This document shows, one piece after another, positions 26,575 through 35,198 of a stretch of 64,000 nt of DNA (position 1 is its first letter; each line of letters starts with the position of its first letter). The DNA comes from Gemmatimonadaceae bacterium (GTDB lineage: Bacteria; Gemmatimonadota; Gemmatimonadetes; Gemmatimonadales; Gemmatimonadaceae), in assembly GCA_036273715.1 (NCBI GenBank), contig DASUHB010000011.1, positions 62,001 to 126,000 on the forward strand, written 5' to 3'. A program made the translations under genes and the position numbers. The notes under the pieces are model-generated. The model made no database searches and was not told the origin of the DNA. It saw nothing but the letters and a program-made list of their open reading frames with translations.

Positions 26575-27960
26575 TCACGCGGCTGCGGCCAGACGGTCGA
26601 GGAGCTCTCGCCCCGTGCGCGTGATGTCGCCGGCGCCGAGCGTGAGGACGACGTCGCCTGCGGCCACGTTCTGGGCGAGCGCGGCGGCGAGATCGGACCG
26701 CGCACCCTGCCATGCGAGCGCGCCGCCGGCCGCGCGCGCGGCGTCCGCAATCAGGTTCGCGCTCACGCCCGGGATGGGTTGCTCGCGCGCCGGATAGATG
26801 TCGGTGAGAAAGATCGCATCGGCGGTGGCTAACGCAGCGCCGAAGTCGGCGGCGAAGTCGCGCGTGCGGGTGAAGAGGTGCGGTTGAAACGCCGCCACGA
26901 GACGCCGGCCCGGGAAGGCGTGGCGCGCCGCGGCGAGGGTGGCGCGGATCTCGGTCGGGTGGTGGGCATAGTCGTCCACCACCGTCACCCCGCGCGCGTC
27001 GCCTAACCGTTGGAAGCGGCGTTCGACGCCGCCGAAGGCGGCAAGCCCGGGCGCCATGGCCGGCACGGTCGCGCCCACGGCGATTCCGGCGGCGAGCGCG
27101 GCGAGCGCATTCAACACGTTGTGGCGGCCCGGCACGCCCAGCGCCACTTCGCCTAACGAGCGGCCATCCGCGACCACCGTGAACGCCGAGCCATCGGCCG
27201 CGAGCCGCAGGTCTCGCACGGCGAGCTTTGCGTTAGGCGACGAGATGCCGTAACGCACCACCGCGGCGGCGCGCGGGACCTCGAGCGCGTCCGCACCCGG
27301 GTCGTCGGAGCAGAGCACGATCGTCGCGGCCCCGCGCACGAACGTCGCGAACGCGTGGCGAATGTCCGCGAGGTCGGCGTAGATGTCGAGGTGGTCGGCC
27401 TCGAGGTTCGTCACCACCGCCACCGTCGGTGCGAGCGCCAGAAATGAGCGATCGTATTCGTCGGCTTCCACCACGAACACCCGATCCCCGCCGAAGCGAA
27501 GATTCCCGCCCCACGACGGCACGCGTCCGCCGATCACACCTGTGGGTTCGAGGCCCGCCGACGCCAACGCTTCCGTGGTCATGACGCTCGTGGTCGTCTT
27601 GCCGTGCGTGCCGGCAACTGCAATGAGCTGCCCGCCGTCCGTGGACACCGCCTGCGCCAGCGCCTCGGCGCGGCGTATGACCGGCACGCCGATCGCGCGC
27701 GCCGCTTCCACTTCCGGATGCGATGGCCGAACGGCCGACGTGACGACGAGCGCGCGGATGCCCGCGACGTGCGATGGGTCGTGACCGGCCGCAACAGGGA
27801 CGCCGAGTTGTGCGAGATCGGGCGCGCCGGCGGGATTTGCGTCACAGCCGGTGACTCGTGCGCCCCGCCGAACGAGCAGCTCGGCGAGAGCGCTCATACC
27901 GGCGCCGGCGGCGCCCATGAAATGGACTGGGCGGGGATCGGAAGGATCGATGAGGGACAT
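26575..27960 (-). CDS. murC: UDP-N-acetylmuramate-L-alanine ligase
   Basis: A 461-aa Mur ligase adding L-Ala to UDP-MurNAc. Rossmann start VHFMGAAGAGMSALAELL, ATP loop GTHGKTTT at 117-124, EADEYDRSF, the central VVTNLEADHLDIY, and C-terminal DDYAHHPTEIRATL. It is the first gene of the ftsQAZ arm. In the usual order murG precedes murC, but here 7.9 kb of oppositely oriented DNA separates them. A promoter of its own lies just upstream. Confidence 0.96.
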   Translation of the reverse strand: MSLIDPSDPRPVHFMGAAGAGMSALAELLVRRGARVTGCDANPAGAPDLAQLGVPVAAGHDPSHVAGIRALVVTSAVRPSHPEVEAARAIGVPVIRRAEALAQAVSTDGGQLIAVAGTHGKTTTSVMTTEALASAGLEPTGVIGGRVPSWGGNLRFGGDRVFVVEADEYDRSFLALAPTVAVVTNLEADHLDIYADLADIRHAFATFVRGAATIVLCSDDPGADALEVPRAAAVVRYGISSPNAKLAVRDLRLAADGSAFTVVADGRSLGEVALGVPGRHNVLNALAALAAGIAVGATVPAMAPGLAAFGGVERRFQRLGDARGVTVVDDYAHHPTEIRATLAAARHAFPGRRLVAAFQPHLFTRTRDFAADFGAALATADAIFLTDIYPAREQPIPGVSANLIADAARAAGGALAWQGARSDLAAALAQNVAAGDVVLTLGAGDITRTGRELLDRLAAAA

Positions 27961-27971
27961 CGACGAGCGGC

Positions 27972-28000
27972 AATCTAGGCCGCACCTGCCCGGCGCTCAA
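27972..28000 (-). promoter_or_regulatory. Probable sigma70-type promoter for murC
   Basis: On the minus strand, TTGAGC (27995-28000) and TAGATT (27972-27977) are spaced by exactly 17 bp and end about a dozen bases before the murC ATG, so the leader is very short. It would let the murC-ftsQ-ftsA arm be expressed although the island separates it from murG. Confidence 0.5.
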
Positions 28001-28335
28001 GTGCGACGATGCTTTAAATCAATGCCGGTAAGTCGCGGCCCCGGTGACAGTTTGGTTGTTGCCATGCGCGCCGCGCCGGCCGACTCCGCCCGTTGGCCCT
28101 GTCGAGCGCGGACCCGCCCAGGCTCCGTGACGATGACCGATGTGACCGTAACCCCGATGGCAATTTTGCGCTGTCCGCGCAACGCTGCGCCGTGGCGGGC
28201 GAACCATGCCCCCCGGCAGCCGGTAAGCGGGGAGCGCAGCCGCCACCGCCAAGCGTCCGCAAATCCATACGGGACAGAGGGCTAGCGAGCCGCTTGCGAC
28301 GCTCGGGCGGCGGGAGGTGTCGCCGTCCGCAGGGC
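28001..28335. other. Divergent spacer before the lasso-type cluster
   Basis: About 335 bp with no credible gene; the open frames here lack ribosome sites and family character. I looked for a truncated B2-type transglutaminase gene and for cobalamin, TPP or SAM riboswitch cores, and found none. It probably carries the plus-strand promoter of the cluster, but no hexamer pair stands out. Confidence 0.45.
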
Positions 28336-28635
28336 ATGATTGATGACCCTGCCACCGGCATGCGACCAACTCCTGCCGATTCAGTCATCTTCCGGCGCCT
28401 CGAAACCGGTGCCGTTTTGTATGACAGCGCCGCCGAAGTGTACTACGGCCTCAACTATGTCGGGGCGACGATCTGGGAGCTGCTCGAATGCGCGGCGCCC
28501 CAATCGGACACATTCGTCGATCGCCTCCGCGCGACGTATCCCGATGCTGACGCGGCGCTGCTCCGCGCCGATTGTGATGCCCTCGTTGCATCGTTGGTCG
28601 GATACGGGCTGTTGGTCGAAAGGTCGGCGGCGTGA
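28336..28635 (+). CDS. PqqD-like RiPP recognition protein (lasso B1 / RRE)
   Basis: A 99-aa protein of the PqqD fold: VIFRRLETGAVLYDSAAEVYYGLNYVGATIWELLE is the three-strand plus helix signature, followed by two helices ending GLLVERSAA. In lasso clusters the separate B1 protein binds the precursor leader through its RRE and presents it to the protease and cyclase. The open frame extends 81 codons further upstream, but that part is Arg/Pro-rich and not PqqD-like, so I start at ATG 28336 (ATG 28360 also possible). The stop overlaps the cyclase GTG. Confidence 0.85.
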   Translation: MIDDPATGMRPTPADSVIFRRLETGAVLYDSAAEVYYGLNYVGATIWELLECAAPQSDTFVDRLRATYPDADAALLRADCDALVASLVGYGLLVERSAA

Positions 28636-30671
28636 CGGCCATTCTCGGCATCGCCGGCCCGCTCGCTCGTTCCACCGAACCCCGGGTCGCGCGGTCGATG
28701 CTCGGCGCGATGGCGCACCGCGGCGCCGACCGCGCCGCGTGGCGCGCCTCCGGTGGCGCACTGTTAGGCACGTCGCGGCACCCCTGGGAGATCGCTACCA
28801 CCGGCGGTGACGGCGAGCTTCCGGCGTTGGACGGGGATGTCGTGGTTGTCGCCGACGCGACGCTCTACTACACGGCGGATTTGCAGCGCGCACTGCGCGC
28901 CCGCGGCGTTCGGGCGACGGGCGCCACGCCCTGCGAGCTGATTCTGGCCGCGTATCGCGCCTGGGGCGCGGATTGCGCGGCGTACCTCGAGGGCGACTTT
29001 GCTTTCGTGCTGTGGGATGCTGCAACGCAGACGCTCGTCGCGGCGCGGGACTTCGGCGCCAAGCGGCCGCTCCACTTCGCGCAGTTAGGCGGATCGATTC
29101 TGCTCGCCTCGACCATCGACGCCGTGCGCGCCCACCGTGCCTGCCCGTCGGTGCTCGACGCCGCCGTCGTTGCCGAGGAGGCCGGAGCGCTCTCGGGATC
29201 GAGCACGGACACCGTTTGGCGCGCCGTGAAGCGGATTCCGCCGGGGCACCACCTGGTGTGGCGCGCGAGCGACCCGCGTCATACCAGGCTCGAACCGCAT
29301 TGGCAGCCGCCACAATTTCAGGATCGGGCGCGCGCATCCGATGGAGCCGACGAGCTCCTCGAGCTGCTGAGCGACGCGGTGGCTGAACGCATGGCCACCG
29401 GCGCGCCGACGGCGGTCGCACTCAGCGGTGGCTGGGATTCGCCGGCTGTCTTTGCCGCGGGTGCCCGGATCCTCGAGCGCGCGCCGGGACGCGGCTCGCT
29501 CCAGCCCATCTCGGTCAGCTTCCCGCCGGGCGACCCCGGCCGGGAAGATGAGCTCATCGAGTCCATCGTTAGGCACTGGAAGACGACCACGGCGTGGTTG
29601 GCCGCGGCCGACATCCCGGCACTGGGCGACATGGCCCACCGCGCCGCACTGCGCGAGGAGCCGTTCCCGCATCCATTCGAGCCGATGAACCGCGCCATCG
29701 CGCGCGCCGCCGTCGGGCGCGGCGCGAGCGTGCTGTTGGACGGCAACGGCGGCGATCAGCTGTTCGAGACGTCGAGCATCTATCTGGCCGATCTCGCACG
29801 GCGCGGCCGCTGGTCGGAGCTGGGCCGCGAATGGCGAGCCCGCGGCGCCGGCGCCCGGGCCCTGATTCGCGATGCGCTGCTACCGGCGCTGCCTAACGCC
29901 GTGCTCCGCGGCCTCGACCGGATGAGCGGAGGCCGGACCGCGCTCGGCGACCCGTTGTCGCGGCGGCCGCCGGGCTGGATGCGCGCCGACTTCATCCGGG
30001 CGCACGGCCTCGACGCGCGCGAACTCGAACGCGCACCGTCGCGCAGCGGCCGAAGCCTGGCCGCGACCGAATCGGCGTGGCAGCTCACGCGCCCCGTGCT
30101 CGGCCGTATGGCGTCGGCGCTGGCGTCGTTCACACTCGCCGAGGGCGCCGAGCACCGGTCGCCGCTCTACGACGGCCGGATCATCCGCTTCGCCGCGACG
30201 CGGCCCGTCGCGGAACGTCGCAGCGGCCGCGAGACGAAACGACTATTGCGCCGCGCGATGACCGGGCTTTTGCCTAACGAGATCCTGGCGCCGCGGCCGG
30301 CGCGCACCGGAGTTCCGATCGAATACCTGGTCACCGCGATCCGGGTCGTGCTCCCGCAGTGGCGGGAACGCGCCGGCCGCGAATCGATGCTCGCCGAGCT
30401 CGGGATCATCGACCCGGTGCAGTTAGGCGCGGCGTACGACCGGTGCCTCGGCGGCAGCGCCGCCTCCCACACCGTGGCGCTCTACCTGGCGCTCGAAACG
30501 GAGCTCTGGCTCCAGGCGCGCGCCCGCGGCGTGCGCGGAGACGATGGCAGTATCGATGCGGCCGCGAGGGCCGCCTCGCGAGCGGGTCACGAATGGCCCG
30601 ACAACCTTGTCGCACGGGAGGAGATGGATGTACGAGACTCCGAAGGTGGAGCGGTTCGGCACTCTGCGTGA
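28632..30671 (+). CDS. Asparagine-synthetase-like lasso peptide cyclase (C protein)
   Basis: A 679-aa AsnB-type protein. The N-terminal Ntn-like domain starts MTAILGIAG, with no catalytic Cys at position 2, so it cannot act as a glutaminase. This is usual for lasso cyclases (McjC type), which only activate an Asp/Glu side chain. The synthetase domain has the ATP loop SGGWDS at 265-270 and LLDGNGGDQLFE. The reaction expected is AMP activation of an acidic ring residue and closure with the core N-terminus. The stop lies 44 bp inside the precursor gene in another frame. The last 40 residues lack family character. Confidence 0.85.
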   Translation: MTAILGIAGPLARSTEPRVARSMLGAMAHRGADRAAWRASGGALLGTSRHPWEIATTGGDGELPALDGDVVVVADATLYYTADLQRALRARGVRATGATPCELILAAYRAWGADCAAYLEGDFAFVLWDAATQTLVAARDFGAKRPLHFAQLGGSILLASTIDAVRAHRACPSVLDAAVVAEEAGALSGSSTDTVWRAVKRIPPGHHLVWRASDPRHTRLEPHWQPPQFQDRARASDGADELLELLSDAVAERMATGAPTAVALSGGWDSPAVFAAGARILERAPGRGSLQPISVSFPPGDPGREDELIESIVRHWKTTTAWLAAADIPALGDMAHRAALREEPFPHPFEPMNRAIARAAVGRGASVLLDGNGGDQLFETSSIYLADLARRGRWSELGREWRARGAGARALIRDALLPALPNAVLRGLDRMSGGRTALGDPLSRRPPGWMRADFIRAHGLDARELERAPSRSGRSLAATESAWQLTRPVLGRMASALASFTLAEGAEHRSPLYDGRIIRFAATRPVAERRSGRETKRLLRRAMTGLLPNEILAPRPARTGVPIEYLVTAIRVVLPQWRERAGRESMLAELGIIDPVQLGAAYDRCLGGSAASHTVALYLALETELWLQARARGVRGDDGSIDAAARAASRAGHEWPDNLVAREEMDVRDSEGGAVRHSA

Positions 30672-30801
30672 ATTGACGCAGGGCAAGTCCGACCCCGGTT
30701 TCGACCTGGCCGCCGGTCTGGGCCAGGACAACGTGGAGCCTGGCTGCACTGCGCACGCCGCACCGGGCTCGGCAGCCGCTTGTATCAGCGGCCGGTCGTG
30801 A
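30628..30801 (+). CDS. Putative lasso peptide precursor
   Basis: A 57-aa peptide with GGGAGGAG just upstream. The leader MYETPKVERFGTLRELTQ fits the lasso pattern YxxPxxxxxG...LT, with Thr at -2 if the core begins at Gly19. The core would start GKSDPGFD, placing Asp at ring position 8, a standard eight-residue macrolactam. The remaining tail is 31 residues, longer than usual, with two Cys (core positions 22 and 34) and a C-terminal Ser. A longer open frame upstream exists but lies within the cyclase gene. Placement after the cyclase, before the kinase-like gene, is unusual but compact. The cleavage site is inferred, not shown. Confidence 0.75.
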   Translation: MYETPKVERFGTLRELTQGKSDPGFDLAAGLGQDNVEPGCTAHAAPGSAAACISGRS

Positions 30802-30856
30802 GGCACGACGCCGGGAGACTCGGACCAGTGAGTCTTCCCGCCGTCGGGCGCGTGCC

Positions 30857-31804
30857 ATGAACCTGTTTTCGATTTACGGTGGCTGTCTTCAGTCGGACAT
30901 CCCGTTTCCCGGCCTCTCTGCGGGAAGCGGGTGCCCGACGTGGCGGCTCGTGCGCATGGATGGCGATGCGCCGAGCGTCACGCTCTCCCCGTTAGGCGAA
31001 GACCACGTCGACGCGGGCGTGTCGGTACGCTTGTCGCGGCACGCGCGCGGTCTTCGACTCACCTACGACGATACCGGGTCGTTTGACCTGGAGGCCGGCG
31101 GTGCGCGCATCGCATGGTATCCAGGCGCCGCGGCAGCCCTCGAGGCGGCACGGCTCGACGTGCTCGGCCGCGTATTGCCGGTGGCCCTGCACGAGGCGGG
31201 CATGCTGTGCCTGCACGGCAGCGCCGTCGAGATCCATGGGTCGGCGGTTGCCTTCGTCGCCCCCAAGTTCCACGGAAAGTCGACGCTGGCGCGTGCGGTG
31301 GCCACTGCCGGCGGACGGGTGATGAGCGACGACGTCGTTGCCGTAGACCCGGGGCCGTTGCCGCTCGTTAGGCCGGGGGTCGCGAGCGTGCGCCTCTGGC
31401 GCGACGCGGCCGAGCACGTGGGTGATGTCTCGTGTACCGCGGCAGATGCGTATGGGAAATACATCGTGCGCGACGCGGCGCACGCGACCTCGCACGAGAC
31501 GCCGGCTCGACTCGACGCGATCTACCTGTTGACGCCCGTCACGGCCGGGGCCGACCACGCGGCATCACGCCGTCTCCTCGATCCGCTGAGCGCCACGATG
31601 GCGCTGCTTCCGCACAACCGCCTTGCGCCGCTGCTCGGTGGCGCGGAGGCCGCCGTGGTCCTCGATCGCGTCACCCGCCTGCTGCGGCACACGCCGGTCT
31701 ATGCGCTGAGCGTCGTACGCGACTTCGATCGGCTCGACGATGCGGCGTGCGCGATCCGTGACTGGCACGGCTCCTCTGCCACGCTGGCCCGGCACACGGC
31801 ATGA
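30857..31804 (+). CDS. HPr-kinase-like protein of a lasso cluster
   Basis: A 315-aa protein of the HPrK/P-like group common in lasso clusters. It opens with the typical YGGCLQSDIPFPGL segment, then CLHGSAVEIHGSAVAFVAP. The P-loop is APKFHGKST at about 135-143, keeping GKST but with an altered first half, and is followed by MSDDVVAVD at about 156-164. In the paeninodin cluster a relative phosphorylates the C-terminal Ser of the precursor. The precursor here also ends in Ser, which fits that role. In other clusters such proteins have no proven activity. ATG start; the stop overlaps the ABC ATPase start. Confidence 0.78.
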   Translation: MNLFSIYGGCLQSDIPFPGLSAGSGCPTWRLVRMDGDAPSVTLSPLGEDHVDAGVSVRLSRHARGLRLTYDDTGSFDLEAGGARIAWYPGAAAALEAARLDVLGRVLPVALHEAGMLCLHGSAVEIHGSAVAFVAPKFHGKSTLARAVATAGGRVMSDDVVAVDPGPLPLVRPGVASVRLWRDAAEHVGDVSCTAADAYGKYIVRDAAHATSHETPARLDAIYLLTPVTAGADHAASRRLLDPLSATMALLPHNRLAPLLGGAEAAVVLDRVTRLLRHTPVYALSVVRDFDRLDDAACAIRDWHGSSATLARHTA

Positions 31805-32898
31805 CGGCGCTCGCCGCTCCGCTCGCCGCGCGCCCGTCGCTCGCGCCGACGCCGATCGTTCGCCTAACGCCGGACGCGGTGGTGCAGGTGCACGGGCTCA
31901 CCAAACGCTTTGCGATCCGCCGCGGCTGGATCGAGACGCCGCTGCGCCGGCGCGCGGGCGCGTACGCGACGGCGCTCGACGAGGTGACGCTCGATGTGCG
32001 GCGGGGCGAGCTGTTCGGGCTGCTCGGGCCTAACGGAGCCGGCAAGACGACGCTGTTCAAGGTGCTCTCGACGCTCATCACGCCGGATGCCGGCGACGTC
32101 GTCATCGACGGCTGCCACGTCGTACGCGACGCGGCTCGCGTCCGCCGCCTGCTGGCACCGGCGATCCCTGAGGAACGGAGCTTGAGCTGGCGCCTGACCG
32201 CCCGGCAGAATCTCGATGTGTTCGCCTCGCTCCACGGGCTCACCGGCGCCGCAGCGCGCCGCGCGGTCGATGAAGTGCTCGCCGCGACCGAGCTGACGGA
32301 CACCGGCACCAAGATGGTGGGCCAATTTTCCTCGGGCATGCGCCAGCGCCTGCTCATTGCGCGCGCGCTGCTCGGCCGGCCGTCCATTCTGCTGCTGGAT
32401 GAGCCGACGCGCAGCCTGGATCCGATCTCCGCGCGACGCTTCCGCACGTTCCTGCGCGACGAGATCGTGCGCCGTCGTGGATGCACGGTGCTGCTCGCGA
32501 CGCACCGGGCCGAGGAGGCGCTCGAGCTGTGCGACCGCGTGGCGGTGCTCGATCGCGGCCGCATCTCGGCTGTCGGCGCGCCCGATGTGCTCATGCGGGA
32601 CATCGCCGGCGCGCGCTACCAGCTCCGCGTTCAGGACGCCGACCGCGGGGCGACGTGCGAGCTCGCGCGGAGGTCGCGCGACTCCGTACACATCATCGCG
32701 TACGACGCGCCGGACGCCGAGGGGTGGGTGGCGGTCCATCTGCAGGTCGCCGGCGGCTCCGCGGCAGCGGCGGCGTTCCTCGGTGCGTTAGGCGAAGGCG
32801 GGATCGCGGTCGCGTCGTTCGAGCGCGTGACGCTCGCGCTGGATGAACTCCTCGACCGTGTCGTGGCCCGCAGCGCCGGCGGGGTGCGCCGTGGATAG
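31801..32898 (+). CDS. ABC transporter ATP-binding protein
   Basis: A 365-aa ATPase of the ABC-2 (DrrA/CcmA-like) type. Walker A GPNGAGKTT at about 76-84, signature FSSGMRQ at about 176-182, Walker B ILLLDEP at about 196-202, H-loop ATHRAEEAL. The first 25 residues are a Pro/Ala-rich extension, and about 80 residues after the core form an accessory domain. It has no peptidase domain, so it cannot remove the leader. With the next gene it forms an exporter or immunity pump for the peptide product. Confidence 0.9.
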   Translation: MTALAAPLAARPSLAPTPIVRLTPDAVVQVHGLTKRFAIRRGWIETPLRRRAGAYATALDEVTLDVRRGELFGLLGPNGAGKTTLFKVLSTLITPDAGDVVIDGCHVVRDAARVRRLLAPAIPEERSLSWRLTARQNLDVFASLHGLTGAAARRAVDEVLAATELTDTGTKMVGQFSSGMRQRLLIARALLGRPSILLLDEPTRSLDPISARRFRTFLRDEIVRRRGCTVLLATHRAEEALELCDRVAVLDRGRISAVGAPDVLMRDIAGARYQLRVQDADRGATCELARRSRDSVHIIAYDAPDAEGWVAVHLQVAGGSAAAAAFLGALGEGGIAVASFERVTLALDELLDRVVARSAGGVRRG

Positions 32899-33691
32899 AA
32901 TCCGCGCGCTGCTCAGGGCGAACTGGCAAGTCGGTTCGAGCTATCGCCTCGACATGGCGGCCTCGCTCGCGGGCCTGGTCGTCACGGTCGTCCCCGTCTA
33001 CTTCGTCGCGCACGCGCTGCAGCCCATGATGGCGGCATCGATCTCGGCGCAGGGCGGCCAGTACTTCGGTTTCGTGCTGGTCGGCATGATCGCGTTCACG
33101 TTTCTGGGCGTGGCCGTGAGCGCGCTCCCCAAGGTCATTGGCGCCGGCATCGCGTCCGGCACGCTGGAGGCGTATCTGGCGACGCCGGCGCCGCTGCCCA
33201 CCATTCTCGCCGGCCTCGTGTCCTACGAGCTGCTCTGGTCGGTGGCGCGCGCGTTCCTGGTGCTGGGCGCGGGGGCGGCGTTAGGCGCGCACGTCGCCTG
33301 GGACCGGTCGCTCCTCGCGTTGGGCGTGCTCGCGCTCATCGTGCTCGCACACCTGCCGTTCGGCATCTTCGCCGCGGCGCTCGTGTTGTGGTTCCGCACG
33401 ACCGGCCCCCTGCCCAAGGGAATCCTCGCCGCATCGGGGCTCCTCGGCGGCGTCTATTATCCCACACAGGTGATTCCGGCGTGGCTGCACACGGTCTCGG
33501 CCGGACTGCCGCTCACGTACGGATTGCGCTCGCTGCGGCGCGTCTTGCTGGACGGCGCCTCGTTGGGCGCCGTCGCCGGCGATCTCGGTGTGCTGGCGGC
33601 ATTCGCAGCGGTGTTGCTCGCGGCAAGCTTGTGGGTGTTCGCCCGCGCGCTCGGGGACGCCAGACGGGCCGGGACGCTGGCGCAGTACTGA
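32891..33691 (+). CDS. ABC-2 type transporter permease
   Basis: A 266-aa membrane protein with six predicted helices: about 20-42, 60-80, 105-128, 138-160, 175-195 and 235-255. GTG start at 32891 overlaps the ATPase stop by 8 bp; the frame continues upstream only inside the ATPase gene. ABC-2 features include ASGTLEAYLATPAPLPTIL and the LLGGVYYPTQVIPAWL segment before the fifth helix. Partner of the preceding ATPase, likely exporting the lasso-type product or giving self-protection. Confidence 0.88.
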   Translation: MDRIRALLRANWQVGSSYRLDMAASLAGLVVTVVPVYFVAHALQPMMAASISAQGGQYFGFVLVGMIAFTFLGVAVSALPKVIGAGIASGTLEAYLATPAPLPTILAGLVSYELLWSVARAFLVLGAGAALGAHVAWDRSLLALGVLALIVLAHLPFGIFAAALVLWFRTTGPLPKGILAASGLLGGVYYPTQVIPAWLHTVSAGLPLTYGLRSLRRVLLDGASLGAVAGDLGVLAAFAAVLLAASLWVFARALGDARRAGTLAQY

Positions 33692-33706
33692 CCCGCACGC
33701 CTCACT

Positions 33707-33727
33707 GCCGGCCCGATGAACGCCGGC
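33707..33727 (+). terminator. Possible weak terminator after the exporter genes
   Basis: GCCGGC at 33707-33712 and its complement at 33722-33727 form a 6-bp stem with a 9-nt loop just after the permease stop. There is no T-run, so it is uncertain. A TTGCCG/TAACTC pair with 17-bp spacing follows at about 33755 and could start the serpin transcript. Confidence 0.3.
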
Positions 33728-33801
33728 GTCCGGGCACTGGCCGCGTTGCCGACAATGCCGGTTCGTGCTAACTCTGTTGGTACAACCCACACGAGGCGTC
33801 C

Positions 33802-35061
33802 ATGGCCCTGTCGCGTCAGTCAGGTTTGACCCGTTCGATCATCGCGCTCGGCGCGCTCCTCACGCTCATGGCATGTGGCGGGTCGTCGTCGCCCACGGCG
33901 CCGACACCTATCCTGCAACTGCCGCGCGCGCTCACCGTCAACGAGCAGCAGCTCATCGCGCAGTCCAACGGGTTCGCGTTCGCGCTGTTCCAGCAAGTGG
34001 CGGGCGAGGCGCCCGACTCCAACCTGTTCCTCTCCCCGCTCAGCGCGTCGATGGCGCTCGGCATGACGATGAACGGCGCCGAAGGCAGCACGCTCGACGC
34101 GATGCGATCGACGTTAGGCTTCTCGTCGATGTCCGTGTCCGACGCCGACACGGCGTATCAGAGCCTGATCTCGCTGCTGCGTGCGCTGGACCCGCACGTC
34201 GACTTCCAGATCGCCAACGCCATCTGGTATCGCCAGGGATTCAACGTCGAGGCGAACTTCCTGCAAACGGACAAGCAGTACTTCGACGCGACCGTGCAAG
34301 GACTGGACTTCGACAGTCCGTCGGCGGCCAAGACGATCAACGCGTGGGTGTCGACCAGCACGAAGGGCAAGATCGACGAGATCGTCGACGGCGTCATCGA
34401 TCCAGGCACCATGATGTTCCTGACGAACGGGATGTACTTCAAGGGCGCCTGGCAGTACGACTTCGACGCAGGCAAGACGAGCAGCCAGCCGTTCCGCATG
34501 GCGGACGGGTCCTCGGCATCGGTGCCGATGATGGACCTCCCGACGGTCTCGGTGCGGTTCGCCGCGACGCCGGGCTACCAGGCGGTGGAGCTGCCCTACG
34601 GCGGCGGCGCGTACGTGATGGACGTGGTGTTGCCTAACGCTGGCACATCCCTCGACGCGGTGGTGGCCGAGCTCGCCGGCGGCGGGTGGCCCGCGCTGCT
34701 CGCGGATATGGGCAACGGCACGGGCGAGGTCGAGGTCCCGCGGTTCACCTTGACGTGGGGCGCGAGCCTCACCCAGCCGCTGACTGCGTTAGGCATGGGG
34801 ATCGCCTTCGGCGACGATGCCGACTTCACCGGCATCGCCCCGGACACGGGCCTCACCATCACGAACGTCCGGCAACAAACATTCGTCGAGGTCAACGAAC
34901 AAGGCACGACAGCCGCGGCCGCCACGAGCGTCGCCGTCGGCGTCAACTCGGCTGTGACTCCATTTGTCTTTCGGGCCGACCACCCGTTCCTGTTCGTGAT
35001 CCGCGAGCGGCTGTCCGGGGCGATCCTGTTCATGGGAGAGTTGCAGCAGCCTGCGCCGTAG
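33802..35061 (+). CDS. Serpin-family protease inhibitor, lipoprotein
   Basis: A 419-aa serpin. The signal has lipobox LMAC, lipid Cys at residue 25, then a Ser/Pro-rich linker. The serpin fold is complete: SNLFLSPLSASMALGM, NAIWYRQGF, INAWVSTSTKGKID, FLTNGMYFKGAW, and the C-terminal DHPFLFVIRE. The hinge EQGTTAAAAT at about 366-375 is rich in small residues, so it should be an inhibitory serpin. Counting 17 from Glu366 puts P1 near Asn382, with Val and Ala around it, suggesting an elastase-like or other non-trypsin target. It lies 110 bp beyond the ABC exporter on the same strand. A link to the peptide cluster is not proven. Confidence 0.9.
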   Translation: MALSRQSGLTRSIIALGALLTLMACGGSSSPTAPTPILQLPRALTVNEQQLIAQSNGFAFALFQQVAGEAPDSNLFLSPLSASMALGMTMNGAEGSTLDAMRSTLGFSSMSVSDADTAYQSLISLLRALDPHVDFQIANAIWYRQGFNVEANFLQTDKQYFDATVQGLDFDSPSAAKTINAWVSTSTKGKIDEIVDGVIDPGTMMFLTNGMYFKGAWQYDFDAGKTSSQPFRMADGSSASVPMMDLPTVSVRFAATPGYQAVELPYGGGAYVMDVVLPNAGTSLDAVVAELAGGGWPALLADMGNGTGEVEVPRFTLTWGASLTQPLTALGMGIAFGDDADFTGIAPDTGLTITNVRQQTFVEVNEQGTTAAAATSVAVGVNSAVTPFVFRADHPFLFVIRERLSGAILFMGELQQPAP

Positions 35062-35103
35062 TCGACTGCCTCCGGGTCGATCGACGTACGAGGCAAGGCC
35101 GCC

Positions 35104-35137
35104 GACGCGCGCTCGGGAGCGAGTCCGGGCGCGCGTC
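35104..35137 (+). terminator. Hairpin after the serpin gene
   Basis: GACGCGCGC at 35104-35112 pairs perfectly with GCGCGCGTC at 35129-35137 (9-bp stem, 16-nt loop), 43 bp after the serpin stop. No strong T-run follows (CAGCCTTGTCC). It is a likely terminator in a high-GC genome. Confidence 0.5.
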
Positions 35138-35198
35138 AGCCTTGTCCACTCTCATACAAGCGGGCTCAGCAGAGGCACGCCGGACAGCACGTCAACAA

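Noticed and set aside
28020-28330. Riboswitch in the murC/lasso spacer
   Set aside because: No cobalamin, TPP, SAM or c-di-GMP core sequence could be matched by eye.
28093-28335. N-terminal extension of the RRE gene
   Set aside because: Those 81 codons are Arg/Pro/Gly-rich with no PqqD similarity; the fold starts after ATG 28336.
28001-28335. Degraded B2 leader-protease gene
   Set aside because: No Cys/His/Asp catalytic motif in any frame of either strand.
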